This document shows, piece after piece, positions 37,101-49,103 of a DNA stretch of 64,000 nt. The notes below the pieces were generated by a model. It had not been told where the DNA came from. It searched no databases and saw only the letters and a list, made by a program, of their open reading frames with translations. Numbering within the stretch: the first letter of the stretch is position 1; each line of letters begins with the position of its first letter. Source of the stretch: Hydractinia symbiolongicarpus (lineage: Eukaryota > Cnidaria > Hydrozoa > Anthoathecata > Hydractiniidae); NCBI RefSeq assembly GCF_029227915.1, contig NC_079882.1, positions 6,014,001 through 6,078,000 of the forward strand. Reading direction: 5' to 3'. The translations under genes were made by a program, and so were the position numbers.

Positions 37101-38079
37101 GCTTGGTTAATTTATTTTGAAGAATAGATTTTTCTTTTTCTTCATTCTCCACCTTTGGTTGTTTTGCTGAGACACTATCACTTAAGTCAACATCCTCTAA
37201 GTTTCCGTCTTCGGTTGGTGGTTTGTGATCAGTATTTTCTCTGTTTTTTCCAGTAAGAAGCATCATAATAATTCCTGATTGAGAGTTCGGACCCACAGCT
37301 GTAATGATATACTTGCAACTACCTTCCATAACATGTGTACCAGATAACAGACCTGGGTCTCCTTCAATGGTCTTCTTGACAATATCAGACTCACCAGTTA
37401 AAGAACTTTCATCAACTTTTAAATCGTTACCCTGCAATAATATCCCATCAGCTGGGACAAGATCTCCATATTTTAGTGAGCAAACATCTCCAACAACAAT
37501 CTCTGCATTAGGGATTTTGTCTGATCTTCCTGCACGAATTACCTCAACCATTTGTTCTTTATCTATTTTGTTTTGAAGTTCTCTAAATTGCTTTTCTTTT
37601 TGCCAATCATTGAGGGCAGTAACCAAGGACACAACTGCAACAGCAACCAAAATTGCAAAACCTTCAATCCATCCAGTTTCAACACCTTCTAATACCATTC
37701 CTAATACCAATGATAAAATTGCAGCACCAATTAAAATTCTTAAAATAGTGTCTTCTAATGCTTCCCATACTAACATCAAAAATGTTTTAGATGGCTGTGG
37801 TGGTATATAGTTTTTACCAAATAGTTTAACACGAGTTTCTCGATCACCATCAATGTCCAAAACTCCCTTTACAGCAGAACTTTTTAACGCTCTGACTAGT
37901 CCGTTAATATCACCAAATTTTTCATTTAACCTATGTAAAAGTTCAGCTCCTCTACTCTTCATCAATTCTTTTAACTCATTTACAGTTACTCTATAATCAG
38001 CTAGACCAGCTACATCAGACACATCTCCATCTACTTCATCATTGGCAAGAGGAGTCAAAGAAACTTTTTCCTCCTCCAT
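28169..38079 (-). CDS. ATP2B: Plasma-membrane Ca2+-transporting P-type ATPase (PMCA), complete
   Basis: Pumps cytosolic Ca2+ out of the cell at the cost of ATP. Exons: 38079-36631, 32861-32471, 30682-30594, 30356-30177, 30079-29885, 29723-29532, 29305-28880, 28674-28429, 28318-28169; 1,105 codons plus stop, all phases joining. Seen: actuator TGES at 228-231, TM1-TM2 about 108-157, TM4 with PEGLP 386-390, phosphorylation site CSDKTGTLT with D429, nucleotide-site FTKGAS, hinge [15 protein letters not shown] near 749, TM5-TM6 [18 protein letters not shown], and a C-terminal calmodulin-binding stretch [19 protein letters not shown] split by the last intron. The last two features, and the family-specific N-terminus, distinguish PMCA from SERCA. 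The tail is shorter than in vertebrates, with no PDZ-binding end. The 483-codon first exon is strikingly long. A 15-nt leader follows a splice acceptor at 38096-38095. Confidence 0.96.
29347..29478. repeat. (AAAC)n microsatellite with CA insert
   Basis: About 27 AAAC units, then eight CA units, then AAAC again, in the PMCA intron between exons 6 and 7. Any open frame here is only the repeat translated. Confidence 0.98.
33653..33724. repeat. Perfect 34-bp palindromic hairpin in PMCA intron
   Basis: Two exact 34-bp arms (AAATACATAAATCAAATAGA... and its complement) around a 4-nt centre, ATGC. It sits in the 3.8-kb intron between PMCA exons 1 and 2. It has pre-miRNA-like dimensions, but lacks the usual mismatches and is very AT-rich; a short foldback element is as likely. 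The rest of this intron (32862-36630) shows no exon or clear repeat. Confidence 0.9.
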
Positions 38080-38094
38080 TTTATTTACTCCACC

Positions 38095-38494
38095 CTATAA
38101 AATTAAAAAGTATAGCTTTAGCCAGCCATAATGTAAAAAATATTGCCATACATGTCTTAGACAATTTCTTAACCTTAAAGCAGATAGTAATTATAATTAT
38201 CTTTAAAAAAGGGGCGTATTGTACGTGTTTTGGCACAAATGTTTTCATTAACACCTGGTACTGGACTAGCTAGCTAGCTTCTTTGCCAGCTATAAAACAC
38301 GATTCAACATAACATAAACACAAATCAGACCTTTTTGAGTATATCGGTGACAAATTCCCAATATGTCAACTAAGTACAAATTTCTACATAATAGCTAAAA
38401 TAACAACAAGCGTGAACAGAGATCTCATCAACTCAACTCATCTGCTGTTCCGCTCCGTTCAAAGCAGCAACTTGCAAGGTCGCCATTTTAGCTT
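38095..38494 (-). promoter_or_regulatory. PMCA 5' leader and candidate promoter
   Basis: Transcription must start upstream of the acceptor at 38096. The most promoter-like spot is 38410-38494, less AT-rich than its surroundings, with minus-strand AAAATGGCGAC at 38489-38479, a YY1-like start-site motif. That ATG also opens a 17-codon frame (MATLQVAALNGAEQQMS). The motif is seen; its role is inference. Confidence 0.3.
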
Positions 38495-40850
38495 TTAAAA
38501 TGGGTGCAGTGGAGGCCTGGGCCCTCAATTTTTGATAGGCGGCAAAGTTTTATTGTTTTTGATGACGTAAGCAGGAATAATGCCCAGCAGAAAGGTTTTT
38601 CTCACAAAAACTAATCGCTTTATTATTTACAACAGGTCTATGGATGAATCATAAAACTTAAGACCTTCAAATGTTTTAGGTATGGTATAACTTTTTATCC
38701 CTTGTTCTTCTAACCAAGCGATTAGTAGAATCTTTAATACACGTTTTTTTTAATAGGAAACCTGGCGAAGGGCCTAGTTCTAAAAGTTTCTTATTTGTAG
38801 GCTGAAATTACATGTTTTTAGTTCCAAAAATTACTTATTTAGTTTCTTCATTTTCCTAGTAAAATAATATCAAATAAATAGCTAGTTCTAAAAGTCTATT
38901 TAATCTTTGGACTAGTTGGTTTTAAAATAAAAAAAAGCATTTTTCGTTTCAAAGTGTCCCTGGTGATGATTGTAACATCTTCTTCAATTAATTGTAAGAA
39001 TTAGTTAGAAACAAGTTTCTTATTTCAGAAATAGACATAGAATGTAGTAGTAAAAGTTTCTTAATTTTTGAAGATTCTACATGTAGGTTTCTTATAAACA
39101 TGTTTCTTACAAAAAAAACGGAGACTTAGGAAAAGCCATCATCATATTGAGCATGTAAAAAGGTTACGAATTCTTTGTTAATCTTGGAAAGCTAAAGCGT
39201 TACCATAACGTTCTTTTAGTAAATTTTTTGCAGAGTTACAAACCAAAGAGAATCAAAGCAAAATAGCCTGTTGAATCTGACGTTTTTGCACGGGTTCATT
39301 AAAATCTGTTGAAAATTTGACTAGCAGGACCAAGTAGAACACTTCACATAATTTGCGCACACTGAAAAAGAATGTATATATTTAAAAAACGCAGGTTTGT
39401 AACTTAAAGGTAGAAGTTCAAAAGTTGAACATTATTTTTTTGAACTTTTGTGTTAAAAAAGTGTACACTGCGCAGCAAACCTTTTCATTCATTTGCTGTA
39501 GAGAGAGAAAAACCTAATCGTTAGTTTATCGCTGCTCTTAGTAACATATATAACAAAACTTTTATGCGAATACCCAGGCTTAAGAATGATAAGAGATAAA
39601 CAGACCAACCAAATATAAGAAACACCGCGTGTAAATCAGGGTTTCGTATCGTCAAAATAGAAGTTGGCGAATACGTTTGAACAAATTAGAAGCGTCGCTC
39701 TTTTCATTTTAGTTATGTAAAATATGAAACAGTTTCTAACTTCTGACACGTTTTACGACGAGATTTTTGTTTCTTTACTTCATGACAAGAGCAAGATACA
39801 ATCACCCAGAACATTTTGATCATACAACAAGATTTACATTTGCAACCATGGTGGTGTCTAAATAATTGTACACAAAGAGGTTTTTAAATTCACTCGCAGA
39901 GCTACTCGCAGATCTATGTGGTTTTTAGATCATTGACGTCAATGTTTTTTTTATTAATATGCTTTTCAACGCCTTTTGGATTAAGCGGATTAGAAAATGA
40001 CATACAGTAAGCAGCGCTTGATTAATGTATACAACTAAGCGTTCTATTTTTAAAACTTTATTTTTATATTTATACTATTTATATTCGCATCTCTAACATT
40101 TCCTCATCTTTAGTGAACCCGCCCTTTATGTTGAAAAATAATCCCGTATTTTTAATAATCCCTCATGCGTGATGCTGCAATTTCTACCATCAAGACTGTA
40201 CGTGTCTTACGTTTTCAATATTTCCGCCGCATAGCACTGCTAAGTAGCATTTTCAACAATTTCGAATGCATGCTCCGTAGACTCTCGATTAAAAGTGTTT
40301 CTTTAAATGTTTTTTATTGTTCCCAGGGCTTTTTGTCTCTCATCGGCGCTGCGCTTCGTTGTCCGATATGCAAAAAGAGATCCTGGTATCCTGGGATCGA
40401 GGTTGAGAACCCGCCTTTACTACCAAGGTTTGAAACGCTTATCTCACAGCGGGAATAATACAGTAGGTGAAGTAATTTCTCGTTATTTTAGTTCATGTAC
40501 TGGTTAAACTGAATCACTTTGTTTTTTAGCAAAAGCTTGCGCTCGAAAAAAACTTTAAGTGATAGGCTCACTTTTTTAAATTTTACAAATCAGAAAATAA
40601 TCATTTTTGTCTGTCGCTGTGGTATAATTTGTTTGTATTTGTCTTACTGTCCCAAGAGCTTTTTTTGCTTTCTTTTATGTCCCTCCCCCGGTAAATGAGA
40701 AGGTTACTTGCTTCTCTCAGGTTAAGCAAACCACAGTTACCAGCATTTTTTTAGAATGGAGTGACAAAGTGTTAGGTTGTTTATATACATTTTTCGGTCC
40801 TCGAGAGAATTAAAAATATTCGATGGTTTTGCAAGAAAATCGTTTCCGAA
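38495..40850. other. Intergenic, nothing recognised
   Basis: AT-rich with runs of open frame that have no codon bias. A GATCCTGGTATCCTGGGATCGAGG-like patch near 40380-40405 resembles a decayed end of the CCTCGTCC MITE family. No gene supported. Confidence 0.4.
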
Positions 40851-40852
40851 GA

Positions 40853-41101
40853 TGGTGTAGTGGTAGCGCATTCGTCTCGTAATTATAAGGTTTCCAGTTC
40901 TGATTAACACTCTCGCGCAAATTAAATACAGTGTTGTCAGTCCCTTTGGAGCCATCTACTGACAGCGAACCCACTTGTGTGGTAGGCTAGCAAGTTAGAG
41001 CAATGCTATAAGTATCTTTGGCGGTAATGTAACTTAGTTACAGTCAAAGGTGAGGAAGAACCAGTCGTTATGATGGAATCCCTAAGAACGTTAAACTTCC
41101 C
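40853..41101 (+). mobile_element. tRNA-derived SINE, second family
   Basis: The head has an A box TGGTGTAGTGG (40857-40867) followed by TAGCGCATTCGTCTCGTAAT, as in a tRNA anticodon arm, and a decayed B box AGTTCTGATTA near 40899. A non-tRNA body follows (GAACCCACTTGTGTGG, GGTGAGGAAGAACCAGTCG). The body is unlike the SINE at 22341. Single copy here, so the end is approximate. Confidence 0.55.
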
Positions 41102-43677
41102 GTTACTTACTTTTGTAAGATTTTGTTTTTTACGATTCTAGAGATTGGATAGGCTGTTTTGTTTCCATGGAGATCAGTCGTCTATCATAATGTTTTTTTA
41201 AACGTCAAAATAAGCAAAATTCGAGATGTTTCTGCATAAAACACAGGGTGCGGCGGGCAGACAGATTTTTTTATTTTGCTTTGGGAAGCAATTTGCCATT
41301 GTAGCATGTCCCACCATTAGGTTGTCGCGCGAGAGAAATGGTTTTAGATGTTAAGCTATAGATTGTCTTCCTACAGTGGTTGTTAGTATATCAATATAGA
41401 GATTTGGTGGTGGAATATTGATTGAGTCGTCACAAGGCAGCGCATAAATCTTTTCTAATACTTCAACCTCAAACTCAATTGCTCAACATTTTTTATCTTC
41501 TTTTTTCACAAGAGATTTTTTCCATATGTCTTATATTTCTTTATAAAAGTTTGTTCTAATATGTTATTTAGCCTCATTCTTAATGCTTATTATGTTCATT
41601 TCGCTGAATAAAAACGAGGCTGCTTTAATAAAATAGCGGTTTAAAGGATAAAGATGCCGGAGAAACTTTATATCAAAGAGAAACATCTGTTCATTTGTTG
41701 TTTGCTGTTCACATATTATCGTTTACAACACCAAGACAACACAATCAACCAGTAATATCAAATATATTTAATAACATATGGCATTCACAATGTTTTATGC
41801 GAGCCTTTACAACCATTGGAGGGCTAAATTGAGATTCAGCAAGTCTACGACATATCGTATATTAAAGCATTTACGGTATACCTCAACTTACGAACCTGGT
41901 CGCACTATTGGTTATATGACTATTTTCCGGGACCTTTGTCCAGTACCGGTCCTTTTGTGGTCGGAATAAACAACACAATAAAAGTTTGAAAGAGGTTTGC
42001 AAGTACTGCGAAATTAGTATCAATCAGAGTGCTTAATTTAGTGATGTTCAGCCTCGTTCATTGTCAAAAAAGATACAAGGTGCCCTGGGGACGAGGTTGA
42101 GTGATGTAATAATTTCGTGTTGAATCTTCTTGACTTAAATTAGTCATAAGAAATATTGGGCATGCAACCAACCCTTGCAAGAGGAACGAAAGAAAGAAGA
42201 TTAACAAGCAGCTGAATTTACCAAAGGCTATTGACATTGTTTTAATCCCCACTGGTAATGAAAAGAAACCTTTAAATCTAGAAGGTCAATAGGTATAATA
42301 AATTTTTTGTTAACTTCTCTGACTCAGAATTTCAGAGCGGTGTTTTTGCTGATTAAATGTCAATTAATTTTGCCACTCATTTTCATTTTCTTAACTCTCA
42401 TATAAAAGAAATTCAGTGAATTACCTTAGCCCTTTTATTAGAAATTCAAGCCCTAATTAGCCAGGTTGAAAAAACATTTTCAGTAAAATGGGAAATTGAC
42501 CTCAGAATGACATCCTTTACAGTGTAGAATGTCCCTAGGAGGAAAAGTTTTAGATTTGTGCGAGATAAAAGGTCTTCGAGATAAAGAAATATTAAAATAG
42601 CATGAGAACCACGGTTTTTATTCGATTAGAGGGGATCGAGAAGAAAAAATTCCACTGTAAACTAATTTAAGTCGCTCTGTTCGAATTTTTCTTCTTCAAT
42701 AATAATGTAAACTATGTCGGCCAAAATCTTTTAAAAATTATATCAGTTTTTGTATTAAAGGATGTTAGGCTTTTTTCATCTATATTCCGTGGGAATGGCT
42801 GTAATGGTAAAAATAATACGCGATTATTTACAGCGACGAGGATCTCTCAAAACAAAAGGCATACAGTAAAACGTCTCTGCAGAGGATACCACCTACGTAG
42901 AGGTTCTTCTCTCTGGGGTGTTAGGGTATGTGTCAAGAGGTTGATTTTGTTAAACGAAGAAACCTTAAAAAAGAAAGGTAAACATCACCGTAGTGGTGGT
43001 AGTTGCGGAGTGATAATCCCTGTGATTATCTTTATGGCCTTAAGGTCAAACCACAATACAATATAAAAAAGATTAAAAAGATATATAGAATCCTTGTTTA
43101 AGAAAAATATAGACAAAATTCATTATCGTCCCCAGAGAACGGACAAACAAGTTATCAGAGATGTTTTTATAAGGTCCGTTTTTAGGCGTGTCCGTTGTTG
43201 AAAACAAGCTGCTACATACATAAATGTTTCAGCATCAAACTTTGATCGTCATTTCATCCATTCCAAAAGTGTCCGCTTTTGAGGGGGCATAGTGTTTCAG
43301 CTAACAGAGAGTTGTGGACATAAAAAGGAGTAATTGTTTTGCTTAGCCCTCACATAATCAAACACAATATTTTATTTTGGCTTCGCATTGCGTTTAATCT
43401 GCTAAGATGGTTTCCACTCAGAAAAAAAAAGCTTCAGTGTTTACGAATTATGTGGATTCGGATTATACAAGGTTCTATATGAGAGTTTTGATCGGAAATT
43501 CTGGTTTGAATAACAAATTTATTAGATTTTTAGAGTAATAATTCTAGTCGGATTACAAATTGAAAAATATTAAGTTACAAAATCTGTAATAGGAACAAAA
43601 ATAATTTTACGAGAACATTTTAAAAAAAGAATTCGAACGGCGTGAAAAAACACACACACGTGCAATCAGATATATTT
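41102..43677. other. Intergenic, with one short MITE
   Basis: Downstream of the first carrier gene. At 42049-42102 a CCTCGTTC start and a GGGGACGAGG end bound a short inverted-repeat element of the family also seen at 46517-46614. No gene recognised elsewhere in the interval. Confidence 0.45.
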
Positions 43678-46600
43678 CTACCATAAGGCATTTAGTGCTT
43701 GGATCGTCACTTCGTAACCAAGGAAACATACCTAAAATATTAAACTAAAATGAAATTAAACATGAAATTGCCTTGTGGATGTTTATTTTAGAGCATTTTA
43801 AGTTGCAATCAAAACACGACCTTCTTAATATGGAAAATGTCAAATATTATGGTTACATTTCTTACCGCGCTTGTAGGGAAAGCACGAATCATAACTGGAG
43901 TTAATCCTTTAAACAAAGCAGTTATACCCTCTTGTTTCACCTATAAAAATACGTGACAGTAGCTAAACACATGTAATATTTGTTTGTTGGAAACCACAAA
44001 AACAAGACATAGGCCTATATAACGGACTATGTCGTTAGCTGCAAGCATGTTTTTTAGCTCTCCTAATAATGAGGCCTGGTGCCTAATGTATACAAACAAA
44101 ATTATATTTTACATAACACGAAAAGAACAAAGACTACATATACAACAATAACGTACTAATTTTCGAAAGACATCGCGTATGCCGGTGTAAGTTCCAGGAG
44201 GTGCTAAAAATACACAATGAAATATATCAAAGCCGAGAAACTTTTGCTTTTCTAAAGCTACAGTGGATAAAGTATCCTAATAGAATAAGAGCTTAAGAGC
44301 TCCGTCTTGTCCACACTATAAACGTATTTCTACCTGTTTGAAATCGAGACTTTAAGGTGTCAGGACCAATAGCAACAATCCAGTCAATTACACCAGCAGT
44401 GCCTAAGGCATTTAAAAATGCGTTATGTATCGTACAACATTCTTTATTAATAAAATTCAACTTCAATTGCACGATATATTTAGATGCATAATAATTTCGT
44501 TATGTTCGATGATGTTCCTTATGACTTTTTCCTCCCTTTTAAAAGATTGCAGTGAATATACGCAAAATTTACCTCCAGCAACAAGAAATCTCAGTGGATT
44601 AAGATGTGCTCGGCTAAAAAAAAAAACAATTTTGAAAAGTTAAAAAGTCTTATTGACACACTTTTGAAATTCACTACAAGTTTCCACATTTTTTCTACAA
44701 ACCATACGTAAAAGTGCTAAAAACAACATAAAAATATTTTCCTCTCTTTCCATATAATGTGAGGATCAGAAGCGGAAGATTGGATTTTTGCGACCACAGT
44801 AACAATTTTTGTGTACAAGTTAACTTGACGTACATGCAAAAGCAAGACTCTCCTCTTTTCATAATAAAAACAGTAAGCACCTCGGGCAAGCTGCTCAATA
44901 CCAAAACAGCGGAAATGTATATTAAACATTCCTTGTTAACGGATCTGTATTAAAGCAACCTACACTTCCAGGAAACAAAAACCTTCTTTTCCAAATCCAA
45001 AATATTAGTAATTTTAAAAACAACAGGCAAGTCACAGAGCACATCTCAACTCACCTTTCCCCTTCAGGTGTTAGATAACGTAACAACATCTCATAACTCA
45101 TAAAGTAGGCGCCGCTGGCTGGAACATCTTAAGATCAAACAAAAGGTTAACGAGACATCACAATTTCAAGTAGTGCAATAGGGGTGCCATACGAACATTG
45201 TTCACATACCACGAAGTAAAGTTGCAGCAGTTCCACGATAAAACCCTCTGAAGAAGCCTTCTTCCAGGTAAATCTTTTTAGCACAATCCCACGCCCCGTT
45301 ATATTTAGAATTTTTACGGCCACCAGTTTGAATCTAGATTTAAAAAGACACGAAAGAAACTCAAAAACCTTTACTCTTCATTAAGGAAAAAAAATCGACT
45401 TTTCAGTTATCGAGTGCAGGCAAATGTTATCTGGATGCTCCCTATTGTAGTTTGCAAGATAAAGAAACGTCTTTTTATAGCTAACTGCTAACTGGGTAAT
45501 GTTTTGTAAATGTATGATTTAAAACTAAAATACAGAGAGAACTATTGTAGACCGTATTATACCAACTCGCCTGTAGCAGACATTTGACTCTTTCGGGAGG
45601 TACTGTTACAACAGTTGTGAAAACGCCAGCTACCATACCAGCATTCCATATCTGTGGCAACCTGAAGTAAGCAAGTTACGAAAAAATGTTATTTCAAAAA
45701 TTATGTGTGAAATAATGTACATAAAAGAAAATAATCATGTAAAATGTCTGTTTAACATACGTTAATTCTTGTTTGACATCCGTTGTTTGCAATTTTTTTC
45801 CTACACCAAAACCGAAGAAGGAAATAGCAATTATTGGAGTGATCCCAATTAGTACTGTTGCCATGCCTTTGTAAAAACCTCGAAAACCCTAAAGACATAG
45901 CACATGTTTTGTTAAACTTATGCTCCTTAAAATATAAAAAACCATTAAATTAACAGTATGAGGTAAATTCAATTCTACAATTAGGGATAAAACATTTTTT
46001 TACCTCTCTTTGAATAATTTTTTTTCCACAATCAAATGTACCTCTGTAAAGAGGGGCTTCACCAGCTTTAACATTTTGTGTTTGTAAACGAACCTAAACA
46101 ACAAACATCACTAAACTTTTTTTCACCGACACATAACGAAGCTTAATTTCTTGAAAAAAAACTTATTTTAGGATGGAGAATTGTTCAAGTGGGATTGAAA
46201 CTAAGTAAAAACACACTTAACATAGTTAATATTTTGTGTGATTGAACAATAAATTATGAGTCAACTTGATGGTTAAGAAAAACTAACAGTAAAAGCCTTC
46301 TAGTTGTTAACGGTTATTATTTCGGGAAAAGGTTAAGGTCGTCATTTCTCCTTCCTCTTTATTTATATGTTGAATATCTATAAACATAGGCAAGGCAGGA
46401 AGACGTGTGATTCAGCAGACTTCAAATCATATAGCTACACGAACAATTTCACAAAACAAGGATATCTATTTATCAAAAAAATTTAACTGTCACGTGCATA
46501 TAAAATCAACTTATTACATCCTCGTCCCCAGGATCTCTTGGCCCCGGGAGCCGTTATTACTTACAACGCCGCTATCAAATTAATCAAAGGCAAAATGCCC

Positions 46601-46789
46601 TGGGAACGACGTTGACTTGATCAGGTATGTAAATGCAATAAACGCAATGCAGTAAACCTTAATTGTGTCTAGTGGTTGACCAGTGACCACAAGGCAAATT
46701 CCTCCAACTCCGCCAGCGATAAAATTTTTTAGCGGCGATGGCAGCGGTGGAGGCGCTGGTGCAGTAATATTCTGATTATCAATATCCAT
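43678..46789 (-). CDS. SLC25A20: Mitochondrial carnitine/acylcarnitine carrier, copy 1
   Basis: Inner-membrane antiporter that brings acylcarnitines into mitochondria for beta-oxidation and returns carnitine. Exons: 46789-46658, 46093-46004, 45888-45761, 45661-45571, 45333-45210, 45127-45055, 44613-44573, 44402-44334, 44203-44157, 43940-43866, 43731-43678; 307 codons (human about 300). Three SLC25 repeats, with Px[DE]xx[KR] signatures [22 protein letters not shown] and [25 protein letters not shown] and [15 protein letters not shown] are CACT-like. The second signature is PPER, where copy 2 has PGER. Exon 4 ends at a GC donor (GCGAGT) where copy 2 has GT. In-frame ATGs also lie at 46810 and 46825; I chose 46789 because it gives the same first-exon length as copy 2. 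Confidence 0.93.
46517..46614. repeat. Short MITE of the CCTCGTCC family in carrier intron 1
   Basis: Begins CCTCGTCCCCAGGATC and ends GCCCTGGGAACGACGTTGA, which reverse-complements to TCAACGTCGTTCCCAGGGC. About 100 bp, no coding capacity, inside the first intron of carrier copy 1. Confidence 0.6.
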
Positions 46790-46810
46790 ATGTGTTAATT
46801 CTTTTGTCAT

Positions 46811-49103
46811 CACTGACTTAAACAATGATAAACTGTAATGTATAATTTATTCGTCAGATAATATAACACGATTTTCTTATTTCTTTGATACATAATGGCC
46901 ACCAGGAACAAAACACAACGACATCTCTAATATGTATCTTCCAGTCTTTCTTTATTTAAGCAATTATGAATATAACGGTTTTCTACACGTTACATACAAA
47001 ATTAAAAACAAAATAATAATTCAAATTTATGTTTAAAAGTGTTGCTTTAGCAAAAGCAATTAAATATAAATTATCGTTGAGAGTTGATTGAATTGTTTTT
47101 GTAATCTCCATTCATTAAAGCACTCATACATTGCGTCATTTAAGTAGTTAGAGGGAAGGATAAAAGTTTAAGTATGGTTTTTCCAATTTTCTTTTCTTTC
47201 TAGTATGCTTCTTTGTCTGTCCTAGTGGCTATTTCGTGGAAGTTCGTTGGATGTATTTAGCTCCTTTAACATGCGTATCTAATGTTTTTACTCCTTGTCC
47301 TGCACGGAAAGTTTCTTTTAGTACACTTTGAACTTTTCTAAGTAGTGGTCGCTTCCAAAGGTCAACCGAAAAGGATATTATTTTATCTTTAAGCCATGCA
47401 TCCTTGAATAAACTTTGATTTTTTATACCTAAAAAGTCATATATATATTGTATTTTTGCATTACTGGATAACAGGCAAGAAGACAAGAAGGAATTCCCTG
47501 CTAGCAATCTTTCAATAAATCTTCAACATGACTTGTAATATCTACATATCAAGACAATGAGTATCCACAAATGAGGATCAAGTATTTCGGAAAACAAGAT
47601 CGATTTTTCAGAAGATCTCAAAATAGCTAATGCCGAATATAAGTATTTTAGACCTATATTTCAGAAAAAACCATTAATAAAAAGTGAGCTTGGCAAATGC
47701 ATGTCTAACTTATGTCCTCTCAGATTCAAGATAAAAATCCATAATTACGGCCATTACTGCGGTCCTAATATATCAAATCAGATAGGACTTTAATTTGAAT
47801 CGCAACCGAAAGTACTTAAAAATAAGTAAATTTGTCAAATTAAATTTTTGCCGTGTTATATGTCGTGTTTTTATGTATTAACATAATGAAGAGATACATG
47901 TGATCGCAACACAACGAAAACAGAATATTGACCATTTTCATTTTTCATGTCATGACCATTGCTAACGAAATGATGACACTAATCAATTTGTCAATATTTT
48001 TTATTATTATTCAAAAGTTCAGAGACAAAATGTACAGGGCGGTGCTTATTAAGCACTGTGTCAATATGAATAGCCTTTTCTTTCTATGCTGAACGTTAAG
48101 TCATGTAAAATGTAGATATACCTGAGAGTTCTTTTGTATTCTAGGGTCCTAAAACTGTTACGGACAACAAAAATGCAAATATTCAACCAAAAAGTATAGT
48201 GCTAGCAAAGTATTTCTCCACAACTACAAATAAGCTAAAATGTTTACATTGTTTTTATTAAAAACACAGTTGCACTTAGTACAATAATTTTAAAAAAAAC
48301 TTCTTAACAAGTGGTGGTGGTTGTGGTTACCAGAATCCCTAAAAAGTGCGTCAAAAGTCAGAGGAGCAAAAAGAAGAAGTTCACACGAACTTTTGGCCGA
48401 AACATTTTTTGGATTTCTCTCCAGGAAATTCGTCCGACTAAACGATGTCCGTCCGATGTCCAAGATATCCGGGCTATGACTTAAGCGGAGTATTTTGGCT
48501 TCATTAGGGTCGTTAAATCCAAGGGGAAAAAGAAATCCGCATGACAAAACGAATGTTACCCAGGGTACGACTAAACGGGATTCTACTGTATTTTCAAATA
48601 CTAAACAATTACGTCTAAAATACGTCAAATTTATTCAAAAATACTACCAGCTTACTGACCAAATGTGGAAGTGAGAACGACTAATTTGATAATTTGCTAG
48701 ATTACAAGTTGGCTCAAATTACATAAAATATTTGGTACCAACATATAAAACTACGCGAATTCAACACATAATGTAAAATGGTGGCTATGTGTACTTGTTA
48801 TATAGAAAAATTTAACAACGTGTCGGGTTTATTAAGGTAAGGCTAACTTTGTGAGCTCACAAGAAATATTTTTTTTTAAAAAAATAATCATCTAACTTAA
48901 TTGACTTTATATTTTATCGCAACGGAAAGCTTTGTTCGAAGAAGCTTTTTTTATGAATTTTCGAGCTAGCTTTTTTTTTAGCTTCTTGTCATTTTTGAAA
49001 ATAAAAAGCATTAAAATATAAATCTCCAGCATGGAAATAATTACATTGAGAGAATCTTCAAAAAATATTTATACAGTGGATAATACAGCCAACTAATAAC
49101 TCT
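46811..49103. other. Intergenic between the two carriers
   Basis: Must hold the promoter of copy 1 and the 3' UTR of copy 2. A 92-codon minus-strand open frame at 47229-47507 (DAWLKDKIISFSVDLWKRPL) has no family I recognise and no paralogous counterpart upstream of copy 2; I do not call it a gene. Confidence 0.4.

Noticed and set aside
36773-37810. Plus-strand open frames of 66-90 codons
   Set aside because: Antisense shadows of the long PMCA exon, whose minus-strand reading is unmistakable.
36598-38079. SERCA (ATP2A) instead of PMCA
   Set aside because: The N-terminus, the loop before TM3, and the C-terminal calmodulin-binding stretch [16 protein letters not shown] are PMCA features.
40165-40458. 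97-codon plus-strand frame
   Set aside because: Overlaps a decayed MITE-like patch and shows no family features.
47229-47507. 92-codon minus-strand frame between the carriers
   Set aside because: Has an ATG and reasonable composition, but no recognised family, no promoter context and no counterpart near copy 2.
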